Below, one piece after another: positions 24,283 to 32,019 of a DNA stretch of 64,000 bases. Source of the DNA: Chryseobacterium sp. Leaf405. GTDB taxonomy: Bacteria > Bacteroidota > Bacteroidia > Flavobacteriales > Weeksellaceae. Within the stretch, counting starts at the first letter, position 1. Each line of letters starts with the position of its first letter. A model generated the notes under the pieces. That model was not told where the DNA came from. It searched no databases and saw only the letters and a program-made list of their open reading frames with translations. The position numbers and the translations under genes are program-made. Where the stretch lies: positions 80,361-144,360 of the forward strand of contig NZ_LMQN01000019.1 of NCBI RefSeq assembly GCF_001425355.1, read 5' to 3'.

Positions 24283-25458
24283 CTATTTGATTTGTTTTAA
24301 TAACTCATCTGCCAAAGTAGAATCTTTTTGAGCCTGAGCTGCTATATTTTTAGACATTTCGGCGTAGGTTTTTGCCATGTCTTTGTTTCCAGTTAAGAAA
24401 TAAAGTTTTGCTAAAATAAAAGTATTCTCCGATGTTTCGCCTCTCATCACAGATTTTTCTGCCCATTCCGCTGCCTTTTTTAGTGAAGAAGGAGTTTTGA
24501 TATTCTCGGAAAAAATCCAGGCTGATTTTAATAATTCGTTAGGTTCAAAAGCTTCAGAATTTCTGTAATAAGCCAAAGCTGCTTTTTCGTATTCAGGGAA
24601 ATTGGCGTTTTGTTCGTAGTAACTTAATTTGGTTTGATTCAATTTCACCTCTGCGTCATGCTTTCCCACCAACGGTTCAGCATTTGTCATGAAATATTCA
24701 TCGTTGATTTTTTTGTTTTGCTGATCGATAGACTGCTCTACAATTTTCCCTAATTTTATTTGATTATCAAATTCCTTGTAAGTCTCTTCCGGTAAAAATT
24801 TAATAATTTCTGATTTTCTTTCTGCGAAAACTTTGTAATTTTTATCTTCAGTAGATTTTAGAAAAAACAATAAAAACCCGACATCTTCTTTTGTAAATTC
24901 TCCTGTTTTCTTCTTATTTTCAAAATATCTTTCAGAAGCTTGTTTGGCAAATGCAAAATCTGATGAAGAGTTCAATTTCATGATATTAATCAAAAACTCA
25001 GGATCTTTTTCACCTTTTGCAAAACGTTCTTTTAAAGAACCTTTTTTATTATTGGAAGAATTAACATCCTGCGCCATGGTAACAAACATTCCTCCTTCCA
25101 TATAGCCGAAATTCTGAGAAACGAGTTCGCCGTCTCCGTTTAAGAAAAGATAAGTAGGGTAGGAACGAACACCAAATTTTGTGGCTATTTCTTTTCCTTC
25201 ACCTTTTTCCATATCGAATCTTGAATTGATGAAATTGTCATTAAAATAATCTCCGACAGTTTTTTGAGTAAATGTATTTCTTTCCATCATTTTGCAGGGA
25301 CCGCACCATGAGGTATAGGCATCAATGAAAAGCAATTTGTTTTCTTTCTTCGCTTTAGCTACAAGATCTTTAAAAGGCAGATCCTGGAACTGAATGGCTT
25401 CCTGTGCAAAAGCAACAGCGGCAGAAAATAGAAATAAACCAGAGATAATCTTCTTCAT
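24283..25458 (-). CDS. Exported thioredoxin-family protein with helical C-terminal domain
   Basis: A 391-residue periplasmic protein with signal peptide (cleavage near VAFAQ). The thioredoxin fold has the active site W51-C-G-P-C55, and a cis-Pro loop (VRSYPTYLFLN) follows. Residues ~140-391 are Lys/Glu-rich helices resembling TPR repeats (AAEWAEKSVMRGETSENTFI, then LAKLYFLTGNKDMAKTYAEM). It probably reduces or oxidises envelope protein thiols while binding a partner. It leads the unit that continues with the barrel and small membrane genes. Confidence 0.88.
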   Translation of the reverse strand: MKKIISGLFLFSAAVAFAQEAIQFQDLPFKDLVAKAKKENKLLFIDAYTSWCGPCKMMERNTFTQKTVGDYFNDNFINSRFDMEKGEGKEIATKFGVRSYPTYLFLNGDGELVSQNFGYMEGGMFVTMAQDVNSSNNKKGSLKERFAKGEKDPEFLINIMKLNSSSDFAFAKQASERYFENKKKTGEFTKEDVGFLLFFLKSTEDKNYKVFAERKSEIIKFLPEETYKEFDNQIKLGKIVEQSIDQQNKKINDEYFMTNAEPLVGKHDAEVKLNQTKLSYYEQNANFPEYEKAALAYYRNSEAFEPNELLKSAWIFSENIKTPSSLKKAAEWAEKSVMRGETSENTFILAKLYFLTGNKDMAKTYAEMSKNIAAQAQKDSTLADELLKQIK

Positions 25459-25577
25459 TTTTCAAATAAAATTAAAAAAGCGAATATACTTATTTTCAAC
25501 GTAAAATAGAGTGTGATTATTTTGGTATTAACTAGGATTTAACAGTAAATGTTAAGTAAGAATTATAAAAAAACAAA

Positions 25578-25603
25578 AAAGTCACCTCAATTGAGATGAC
25601 TTT
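25578..25603 (-). terminator. Terminator after the downstream tRNA-Phe
   Basis: AAAGTCACCTCAA and TTGAGATGACTTT are inverted at 12 of 13 positions with an A-rich flank that reads as U-rich on the minus strand. It lies 4 bp after the 3' end of the tRNA. Confidence 0.8.
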
Positions 25604-25606
25604 AAG

Positions 25607-25679
25607 TGGTTTCTCCAGGAATCGAACCAGGGACACATGGATTTTCAATCCATTGCTCTACCAACTGAGCTAAGAAACC
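25607..25679 (-). tRNA. tRNA-Phe (GAA), copy 1
   Basis: On the minus strand the acceptor stem is GGTTTCT/AGAAACC, the D arm is GCTCAGTTGGTAGAGC, and the anticodon loop is TTGAAAA with anticodon GAA. The TPsiC arm contains GGTTCGATTCC, and the discriminator base is A. The 73 nt lack an encoded CCA end. It is identical over its length to the copy at 25796-25868. Confidence 0.97.
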
Positions 25680-25709
25680 ATTTGGTTTGTACTTCGTTTT
25701 GAAGTGGTG

Positions 25710-25740
25710 CAAAAGTAATAATAATTATTAGATCCTGCAA
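25710..25740 (-). promoter_or_regulatory. Promoter of tRNA-Phe copy 1
   Basis: On the minus strand TTGC is followed by 20 bp and then TACTTTTG, a perfect TAnnTTTG box ending 30 bp before the mature tRNA. The second tRNA has the same arrangement to the base, which is good evidence that both are real. Confidence 0.8.
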
Positions 25741-25764
25741 TTTTATTTTAAAACAATTTTGAAG

Positions 25765-25794
25765 AAAAAACCACCATTTTACTGGTGGTTTTTT
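25765..25794 (-). terminator. Terminator between the two tRNA-Phe genes
   Basis: AAAAAACCACCA and TGGTGGTTTTTT form a perfect 12-bp inverted repeat with a 6-nt loop, directly 3' of the upstream tRNA copy. It makes the two tRNAs separate transcription units. Confidence 0.88.
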
Positions 25795-25795
25795 G

Positions 25796-25868
25796 TGGTT
25801 TCTCCAGGAATCGAACCAGGGACACATGGATTTTCAATCCATTGCTCTACCAACTGAGCTAAGAAACC
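25796..25868 (-). tRNA. tRNA-Phe (GAA), copy 2
   Basis: Same 73-nt cloverleaf as copy 1, with anticodon GAA and no encoded CCA. Being identical, the two copies add dosage rather than a new decoding capacity. Confidence 0.97.
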
Positions 25869-25899
25869 ATTCTTATTACTTCGTTGTTTTAAAGTGATG

Positions 25900-25930
25900 C
25901 AAAAGTAGTAAGTTTTGATATATGAAGCAA
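25900..25930 (-). promoter_or_regulatory. Promoter of tRNA-Phe copy 2
   Basis: On the minus strand TTGC, a 20-bp spacer and TACTTTTG match the copy 1 promoter exactly in both boxes and in spacing. Confidence 0.8.
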
Positions 25931-25965
25931 GTATTAATAGTACTTTTTTAAACAAAACTTAAAAC

Positions 25966-27807
25966 CTACTGATTTTCAGCTTGATTATTTTCCTGCTCCT
26001 TTCTTATCTGGTCGCTCATTTCCTCTAATACAGGTTTAATCGTACTTTCGGGAAGGTCACTAATTCTGATATACATCAGCCCGTCGATTGCATCATTGAA
26101 ATTAGGATCAACATTAAAGGCAATCACTTTTGCATTTTGCTTGATGTATTTTTTAATTAAAACAGGTAATCTTAGTTCAGGTTCAAGATCGTCAATGATT
26201 TTATCTAATTTATTTAAATCAGATTCCATTTCATCAAAAAACAGATTTTTATCTCTGTCACGAAGTTTAACCTTATATTCATTTCTTGGTGTAATGTATT
26301 GAGCAACAGCGGAATCGTAATAATTTGAACGCATAAACTCAATCATCAATGATTTCGAAAACTCCGAAAATTTATTGGAAATACTTACACCACCCATCAA
26401 AAATTTATGATCAGGATTTCTTAAACAGACGTGTACAATTCCTCTCCATAAAAGAAATAGTGGAAGTGGTTTCTGCTGATATTCCTGACAAATGTAAGCG
26501 CGCCCCATTTCAATCACTTTTTTAAAGAAAGGATGGATATCCTGTTCAAATTCAAATAAAGAACTTGTGTAGAAGCCTTTAATTCCTGATTTTTTCATGA
26601 CTTCTTTACCTAAAGCCATTCTGTAAGCTCCAACCAGTTTTTCTTCGGCATTATCCCAAAGGAACAAGTGGTGGTAATGTTTATCATATTCATCTAAATC
26701 GAAAGGAAGATTGCTTCCTTCGCCAACCGCCCGGAATGTTAATTCTCTCTGGCGACCGATCTCCCTCATAATAGAAGGAATTTCTTCATAAGATGTAAAG
26801 TAAACTTCATAATTTCCATTACTGAAAAACATTTTGTCGGTGCCCTTCAGTTTACTGATATCTTTAAGAATGTCTTCTTTTGGAGTTTCGTCGATGATAT
26901 TCTGAACAATATTTTCTTCTTTTAATAAAGGAAATTTTACCGATAAATTCTTAAGATTAATGCTCTGGGCAAGTGACTTCCTCTTCTCGTAGTAAGATTT
27001 CATCATATACACCTTACGTTTCAGAAATTCGCCTAATTCTTCGATAGTTTCCATCTCGTCCATTGCTTTTACGGCAATCTGACGTCCAATTCTGATTCTG
27101 ATAGGTTTTTCCCTGTCATTCATCATCTCTGCAGGAAGCATGATGGTTTGTAAATTCGGATGGATTTTTGCAACCTGATAAAACATTCTGCTGTTCTTCG
27201 CATGGAAATACATAGGAACCACCGGCACTTTTGCCATTCTTATAAGCTTCAATGCCGGTTTTTCCCATTCTCTATCTAAAATTTCACCGTAAGGATTGTT
27301 CTTATTAGAAACTTCTCCTGCCGGGAAAATACCTACGCAACCTCCGTTTTGCAAATGCTTTAATGTTTCGCGCATTCCTGAAGAGCTGCTGTGGACTTGT
27401 TTTCTATTTTCAAAAGGGTTTACAGAAATTACGTACGGTTCCATCGGTTTGATTTTTTCCAGAAGGAAATTACCCATTACCTTGAAATCCGGACGAACTT
27501 CCGATAAGATTTTGCACATTAAAATCCCATCAATCGCACCAAGTGGATGATTGGAAACCAAAATAAATGGTCCCGTTTTTGGAATTTTTGCCAAATCTTC
27601 TTCAAAAGCTACGTAGCTTAGGTTTCGTTCTCTCACAAATGAGTCGAAAAAATCTTTACCTTCCTTATCTTTCAGTTTATCGTACAGTCTGTTTACCTGG
27701 TTTATTTTAGCAACGCTCATCACAGCAGATGCTACAGGATTCTTTAAAAATCCTATTTTACTTAAGCCGGAAGCTTGAATCAGATCGTTTTTCGAAATTA
27801 AACTCAT
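25966..27807 (-). CDS. Bifunctional OlsF-like acyltransferase (O-acyl plus N-acyl domains)
   Basis: A 613-residue membrane-associated enzyme. The N-terminal half is a PlsC-type acyltransferase with SNHPLGAIDG (His87) and the substrate motif GIFPAGEVSNKNN. Five residues separate His and Asp instead of the canonical four. The C-terminal half is a GNAT/hemolysin-type N-acyltransferase (VYFTSYEEIPSIMREIGRQR, RELTFRAVGEG, VGAYRMALG, FSKSLMIEFMRS). This order matches OlsF, which makes ornithine lipids in one polypeptide and was described in Serratia and Flavobacterium. Glycine-lipid synthesis is the main alternative. These lipids substitute for phospholipids in Bacteroidota membranes. Confidence 0.82.
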   Translation of the reverse strand: MSLISKNDLIQASGLSKIGFLKNPVASAVMSVAKINQVNRLYDKLKDKEGKDFFDSFVRERNLSYVAFEEDLAKIPKTGPFILVSNHPLGAIDGILMCKILSEVRPDFKVMGNFLLEKIKPMEPYVISVNPFENRKQVHSSSSGMRETLKHLQNGGCVGIFPAGEVSNKNNPYGEILDREWEKPALKLIRMAKVPVVPMYFHAKNSRMFYQVAKIHPNLQTIMLPAEMMNDREKPIRIRIGRQIAVKAMDEMETIEELGEFLKRKVYMMKSYYEKRKSLAQSINLKNLSVKFPLLKEENIVQNIIDETPKEDILKDISKLKGTDKMFFSNGNYEVYFTSYEEIPSIMREIGRQRELTFRAVGEGSNLPFDLDEYDKHYHHLFLWDNAEEKLVGAYRMALGKEVMKKSGIKGFYTSSLFEFEQDIHPFFKKVIEMGRAYICQEYQQKPLPLFLLWRGIVHVCLRNPDHKFLMGGVSISNKFSEFSKSLMIEFMRSNYYDSAVAQYITPRNEYKVKLRDRDKNLFFDEMESDLNKLDKIIDDLEPELRLPVLIKKYIKQNAKVIAFNVDPNFNDAIDGLMYIRISDLPESTIKPVLEEMSDQIRKEQENNQAENQ

Positions 27808-27830
27808 GTGTGTTTAGTCGCAATTAGTTT

Positions 27831-29069
27831 TTAATTTGTTACCATTTGAAGCGTATTCTTAGAAATTTGTTCCAATAATACACTTTTTTCCTGGTAAAAT
27901 TTATCAATGTTCTCCATCTTCGCATTTCTTACTGTAAATAAAGATACATTTTTTACTACTTCTGTTTTAAAAACTTTTTGTAGTTCTTCATTAAGCTCAT
28001 CAATTGTACTGAATTTATCCTCCAGACATAAAGCTAAAGAAATTGCGGAATTCTGCATCAGAGAAACTTTAATTTTGTTTTTTGATAAAAATCCGAAAAC
28101 TAAACTCATATGATCTTCAGCAATGAAAGAAAAGTCTCTTGTTGAGATTTTCAGCAATGTTTGATTTTCCTTTAAAATATAAGATTCTTCACTTTGATTT
28201 TTGTCTGAAGCACCCACTTTTGTTCCTGCTTTGGTAGGATCTACGAAAGATTTTACATAAAAAGGAATATTTTTCTGTTGAAGTGGCTGCAGGGTTTTCG
28301 GGTGAATGATACTTGCTCCGTAATACGCCATCTCAATCGCTTCTTCGTAAGAAATATTGGAAAGAAGAGTAACATCTTTGAATTTTCTCGGGTCTCCTGT
28401 CATTACGCCTGGAACATCTTTCCAGATCGTCATAGCATCTGCATTTAAGCAATATGCAAAAATTGCAGCAGAATAATCTGAACCTTCTCTTCCCAGTGTT
28501 ACCGTAAAATTATTATCATCGGAACCGATGAAACCTTGAGTGACATAGCAGATTTCTTTATTTAAATTAGAAATAAATTCTTCAGTTTTTGTCCAGTCTA
28601 CATTACCTTCTCTGTAAGAATTATCTGTTTTCACATAATCTCTTGCATCCAGCCATTGATTGGTAAATTGAATTTCATTTAAATATTCACTTACAATTTT
28701 AGTAGAAATCATTTCCCCACAACTTACAACCTGATCGTAAACAAAACTGTAATTAGGTGATTTGTTTCTTCTTAAAAAAGAGTCAATATCATCGAAAAAT
28801 AAATTAATCTCAGCAAAAACAGCATGATTTTCAGGAAATAAACCTTCCGAAATTTCAATGTGTTTTCGTTTTATCTTCTCAATCTCAGTTTGATAGTTAT
28901 CTTTCTTGAAATAAAGCTCTACCACTTTTTCCAATTCATTAGTCGTTTTGCCCATTGCCGAAATTACCAGCAGGCATTTCGTAAATCCTTGGCTTTCCAG
29001 AACCATAGACACATTTTTTACACTTTCAGCATCTTTTACTGATGCTCCACCAAACTTGAAAATCTTCAT
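27831..29069 (-). CDS. lysC: Aspartate kinase
   Basis: A 412-residue enzyme phosphorylating aspartate, the first step to lysine, threonine and methionine. I start it at the ATG at 29069, which gives the canonical opening MKIFKFGGASVKDAESV. The 20-codon extension is not conserved-looking. Further motifs are TLGREGSDYSAAIFAYCL (substrate/nucleotide site) and DPRKFKDVTLLSNISYEEA. ACT-like regulatory repeats occupy the last ~120 residues, suggesting amino-acid feedback control. There is no fused homoserine dehydrogenase. Confidence 0.93.
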   Translation of the reverse strand: MKIFKFGGASVKDAESVKNVSMVLESQGFTKCLLVISAMGKTTNELEKVVELYFKKDNYQTEIEKIKRKHIEISEGLFPENHAVFAEINLFFDDIDSFLRRNKSPNYSFVYDQVVSCGEMISTKIVSEYLNEIQFTNQWLDARDYVKTDNSYREGNVDWTKTEEFISNLNKEICYVTQGFIGSDDNNFTVTLGREGSDYSAAIFAYCLNADAMTIWKDVPGVMTGDPRKFKDVTLLSNISYEEAIEMAYYGASIIHPKTLQPLQQKNIPFYVKSFVDPTKAGTKVGASDKNQSEESYILKENQTLLKISTRDFSFIAEDHMSLVFGFLSKNKIKVSLMQNSAISLALCLEDKFSTIDELNEELQKVFKTEVVKNVSLFTVRNAKMENIDKFYQEKSVLLEQISKNTLQMVTN

Positions 29070-29126
29070 TAATTTGTTAATAATAAAATTGTTAGATAAA
29101 AATTTATGAGAGTTTTTTACGGGTGT

Positions 29127-29134
29127 CAAAATTA
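29127..29134 (-). promoter_or_regulatory. -7 box for aspartate kinase
   Basis: The minus strand reads TAATTTTG (TAnnTTTG) with TTTC 19 bp upstream as a weak -33. It lies 57 bp before the ATG chosen at 29069, and it would cut off translation from the longer open frame beginning at 29129. This supports the shorter start. Confidence 0.5.
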
Positions 29135-29382
29135 TAAATTTACAACGAGATATGAAATAGGGTAATTACGGGTTGGGCTTAAGATTTTATTAAAATTAAA
29201 AATAAGTACGAAATTTTAAGATTGATGCAAAATTTTGGGGAATATTTTATGATAAGATAATCAACTGCGATTAGAAATAAATTTTGTATTTTGTTGATTA
29301 ACAGTTCGTAAAGTCTTTTATTAATAAAGCTTTTATATTGTAATAAATTTTACGAAATTTGGGGAAAACATAATAAGTAAAT
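29135..29382. other. Intergenic region before fbp
   Basis: With aspartate kinase starting at 29069, 313 bp separate it from the divergent fbp. Apart from the promoter box at 29127-29134 I see only AT-rich sequence. There is a GAAATTTGG stretch ~25 bp before fbp that resembles but does not match the -7 consensus. No RNA fold or repeat stands out. Confidence 0.5.
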
Positions 29383-30399
29383 ATGTCAGATCAACCATTA
29401 CAGACTTTAGGAGAATTTCTTATTGATAAACAGGAAGATTTTCAGTACTCTACAGGTGAATTTTCTCGTCTTTTAAGCGCAATAAGATTAGCTTCGAAAG
29501 TAGTAAACAGGGAAGTAAACAAAGCAGGAATTGTAGACATCACAGGTGCTGCCGGAAACCAAAATGTTCAGGGGGAAGAACAGCAAAAACTTGATGTAAT
29601 TGCCAATGAGATTTTTATTACAGCCTTATCACAGAGAGAAGTTGTCTGCGGGATTGCTTCAGAAGAAAATGATGATTTTATTGATATTAAATGTGGTGAA
29701 AACGGTCATTTAAGTAAATATGTTGTCTTAATTGATCCTCTTGACGGTTCCTCAAATATCGACGTAAACGTTTCTGTGGGAACTATTTTCTCAATTTACA
29801 GAAGAGTTACCGAGCCCGGAACTCCGGTTCAGTTAGAAGATTTCTTGCAAAAAGGGATTAACCAAATTGCAGCGGGATATGTTATTTACGGTTCATCTAC
29901 AATGATTGTCTATACGACAGGGAACGGTGTAAACGGATTTACATTAGATCCGTCTTTGGGAACGTATTATCTTTCTCACCCAAATATGCAGTTTCCGAAA
30001 ACGGGTAAAATTTACTCTATCAATGAAGGAAACTATATTAAATTCCCTCAAGGTGTAAAAAATTATCTTAAATATTGCCAGATGGAAGAAGGTGACAGAC
30101 CATACACTTCAAGATATATTGGGTCGTTAGTTGCTGATTTTCATAGAAATATGCTGAAAGGAGGAATTTATATTTATCCATCATACGGGCAGGCTCCAAA
30201 CGGAAAATTGAGATTGTTGTACGAATGTAATCCGATGGCATTTTTAGCTGAACAGGCTGGTGGAAAAGCCACAGATGGTTTCAGAAGAATTTTGGAAGTT
30301 GAACCTACAGAACTTCACCAAAGAATTCCATTTTTCTGCGGAAGCGTAGATATGGTCGAAAAAGCAGAAGAATTTATGCGAATTGACAGCGTAAAATAA
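29383..30399 (+). CDS. fbp: Fructose-1,6-bisphosphatase, class I
   Basis: A 338-residue gluconeogenic phosphatase converting fructose-1,6-bisphosphate to fructose-6-phosphate. The metal- and phosphate-binding motif is VLIDPLDGSSNIDVNVSVGT. The substrate loops are SRYIGSLVADFHRNMLKGG and LLYECNPMAFLAEQAGG. The length and motifs are those of the class I enzyme. The next gene, menC, starts at the base after its stop, so the pair is co-transcribed although the pathways are unrelated. Confidence 0.96.
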   Translation: MSDQPLQTLGEFLIDKQEDFQYSTGEFSRLLSAIRLASKVVNREVNKAGIVDITGAAGNQNVQGEEQQKLDVIANEIFITALSQREVVCGIASEENDDFIDIKCGENGHLSKYVVLIDPLDGSSNIDVNVSVGTIFSIYRRVTEPGTPVQLEDFLQKGINQIAAGYVIYGSSTMIVYTTGNGVNGFTLDPSLGTYYLSHPNMQFPKTGKIYSINEGNYIKFPQGVKNYLKYCQMEEGDRPYTSRYIGSLVADFHRNMLKGGIYIYPSYGQAPNGKLRLLYECNPMAFLAEQAGGKATDGFRRILEVEPTELHQRIPFFCGSVDMVEKAEEFMRIDSVK

Positions 30400-31407
30400 A
30401 TGAAAGCAAAATATTCCAGATATTTATTACAATTCAAGCGCCCGAGTGGAACATCTCGCGGCGTTTTGCATGAAAAAGAAACTTTTTTCCTTGAAATTTC
30501 AGAAAATGGAAAAAAAGGAATAGGAGAGTGTGCGGTTTTCAGAGGATTAAGCTTTGATGACAGACCTGATTATGAAGAAAAGCTGCAATGGCTGTGTGAA
30601 AATATTCAAAAAGATTATGAATTTTTAAAACAAGCATTGAAAGAATTTCCATCGATTTGGTTTGGATACGAGCAGGCTGTTTTAAATTTAAAGAATGGCG
30701 GAAATCTTTATTTCCCAAGTGAATTTACAGACGGTAAAAGTCCAATTGTGATTAACGGATTAATTTGGATGGGTGATGTTAATTATATGGAAGAACAAAT
30801 TCAGGATAAACTTGAAAATGGTTTTCACTGTATTAAACTAAAAATCGGTGTCGATTGGAAAGCCGAACATGAAGTACTTGAAAAATTAAGGCAAAAGTTT
30901 TCCAAAGAAACTTTGGAACTTCGGGTTGATGCTAACGGAGGTTTTACCAAAGAAGAATCAAAAATTGTTTTGCAGCAATTGGCAGATTTGCATATTCATT
31001 CCATCGAGCAGCCATTAAAAGCCGGAAATTGGAATGATATGGCAGAATTATGCGCCGAAACTCCAACTCCGATTGCTCTGGATGAGGAATTAATAGGAAT
31101 TATTGATTTTAAACAAAAGAAAAAATTGCTGGAAACAATAAATCCCCAATATATTATTTTAAAACCCGCATTGGTTGGCGGTTTTATGGGCTGTGATGAA
31201 TGGATTTCTCTTTCCGAAGAACAAAATATCGGCTGGTGGATTACTTCTGCGTTGGAAAGCAATATCGGGCTTAATGCCATTGCACAATACACTTTTATCA
31301 AAAAAAATCCGATGCCGCAAGGTTTGGGCACCGGATCATTATTTGTCAATAATTTCGAATCAAATCTAGATTTGAAAGGCGAATTATTGTATTTTAAAGC
31401 ATATTAA
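30400..31407 (+). CDS. menC: o-Succinylbenzoate synthase (enolase superfamily)
   Basis: A 335-residue enzyme that dehydrates SHCHC to o-succinylbenzoate in menaquinone synthesis. The barrel carries the superfamily residues in order: lysine pair HCIKLKIGVDW, metal Asp in LRVDANGGF, metal Glu in SIEQPL, metal Asp in IALDEEL, and catalytic Lys in IILKPALVGGF. The capping-domain start (RYLLQFKRPSGTSRG) is typical of Bacteroidota MenC. Dipeptide epimerases are the nearest alternative. A MenF-like enzyme at 55293 supports a menaquinone role. Its 3' end overlaps the peptide gene on the other strand by 4 bp. Confidence 0.86.
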   Translation: MKAKYSRYLLQFKRPSGTSRGVLHEKETFFLEISENGKKGIGECAVFRGLSFDDRPDYEEKLQWLCENIQKDYEFLKQALKEFPSIWFGYEQAVLNLKNGGNLYFPSEFTDGKSPIVINGLIWMGDVNYMEEQIQDKLENGFHCIKLKIGVDWKAEHEVLEKLRQKFSKETLELRVDANGGFTKEESKIVLQQLADLHIHSIEQPLKAGNWNDMAELCAETPTPIALDEELIGIIDFKQKKKLLETINPQYIILKPALVGGFMGCDEWISLSEEQNIGWWITSALESNIGLNAIAQYTFIKKNPMPQGLGTGSLFVNNFESNLDLKGELLYFKAY

Positions 31408-31556
31408 GATGTAGGGCACGTTGGGTTAGACTCATGTTCAGAATCCCAGACTCTGCAACATCTTGCAAGCGGATTCCAATTGTTACATCCTAATGGTACA
31501 GCTCCTCCTTTGATTGTTTTTAACTCGCTGTTTTTAAGTTTTTTCAGATTTTTCAT
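31404..31556 (-). CDS. Double-glycine leader peptide (bacteriocin-like), 50 residues
   Basis: A short minus-strand ORF from the ATG at 31556 encodes 50 residues. The first 18 are a leader (MKNLKKLKNSELKTIKGG) of the ComC/bacteriocin type, ending in Gly-Gly. The 32-residue core starts AVPLGCNNWNPLARCC and holds four cysteines (residues 24, 33, 34 and 47), enough for two disulphides. Such leaders are normally cut and exported by a C39-peptidase ABC transporter, and none is encoded in this window. The gene overlaps the menC stop by 4 bp. Similar peptides are common orphans in Chryseobacterium. Activity (antimicrobial or signalling) is not shown. Confidence 0.72.
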   Translation of the reverse strand: MKNLKKLKNSELKTIKGGAVPLGCNNWNPLARCCRVWDSEHESNPTCPTS

Positions 31557-31733
31557 AACGAATATTTTAATTTGATTGTAATGTAAATATCAAATTCTTT
31601 TTCGTTATACACAATATATTTAACTTAAATTAACACACTTTTCAGGGAATTATTTAATAAGCAGATAACTCCCAAAGTTAAAAAAAACTTTGAAGATTAC
31701 TGTATACATCATTAAGGAGAAGTAGTAGTTGTT

Positions 31734-31837
31734 CTATTTGTTAAATGGTAAACTTATTTTTAAATCACATCCTCCACAAATATTGCCTTCTTAAGATACT
31801 TTAATAGACTTGAAAATTTTTTTTTAACTGTTTTCAT
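31734..31837 (-). pseudogene. Possible decayed leader-peptide gene
   Basis: From an ATG at 31837 the frame reads MKTVKKK, then a run of nine A. The direct frame gives 25 unremarkable residues. Adding one A to the run gives MKTVKKKIFKSIKVS, a stop, then EGNICGGCDLKISLPFNK and a stop at 31734. This resembles a Lys-rich leader followed by a Gly/Cys core, like the intact peptide next door, but frameshifted and with a nonsense codon. A pattern-based guess. Confidence 0.25.
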
Positions 31838-31972
31838 TACTGTTTATTTTAGTATTTAAATGATTTAATTTTCATTTGCAACCTTCATGCCATCCTTTTA
31901 AAGTACATGAAAAAAATCTGTTTATAAAAAATTTACATAGGATTCTAGTTTTCATAAACCCCAGAAATTTCC

Positions 31973-31980
31973 TAAATTTG
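31973..31980 (+). promoter_or_regulatory. -7 box for glnS
   Basis: TAAATTTG matches TAnnTTTG, 39 bp before the glnS ATG, with TTTTC 19 bp upstream as a weak -33. Confidence 0.55.
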
Positions 31981-31983
31981 CAA

Positions 31984-32004
31984 ATTGTCGGATAATGCGA
32001 CAAT
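31984..32004 (+). promoter_or_regulatory. Hairpin in the glnS 5' leader
   Basis: ATTGTCG and CGACAAT form a perfect 7-bp stem with a 7-nt loop, starting right after the -7 box and so at the very 5' end of the transcript. It ends 15 bp before the ATG. It could stabilise the mRNA or be a protein site. It has no T-box features. Confidence 0.4.
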
Positions 32005-32019
32005 CTAAAGCGAATTTTA

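Larger units (their letters stand above)
31557..32019. other. 463-bp intergenic region between the peptide gene and glnS
   Basis: An AT-rich stretch between the divergent peptide gene and glnS. It contains a probable decayed peptide gene (31734-31837), the glnS -7 box (31973-31980) and a small hairpin in the glnS leader (31984-32004). No promoter box matching TAnnTTTG was found for the 50-residue peptide. The remainder shows no recognisable feature. Confidence 0.5.

Noticed and set aside
25645..25827. 60-residue minus-strand ORF spanning both tRNA-Phe genes
   Set aside because: It overlaps two tRNA genes and a terminator; not a protein gene.
25607..25868. Duplicated tRNA-Phe as an integration site (att) of a mobile island
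   Set aside because: Both copies are complete with their own promoters and terminators and only ~117 bp apart. There is no integrase or foreign cargo between or next to them.
31984..32004. glnS leader as a T-box riboswitch
   Set aside because: Only a 7-bp stem and no T-box or specifier loop; the leader is about 35 nt.
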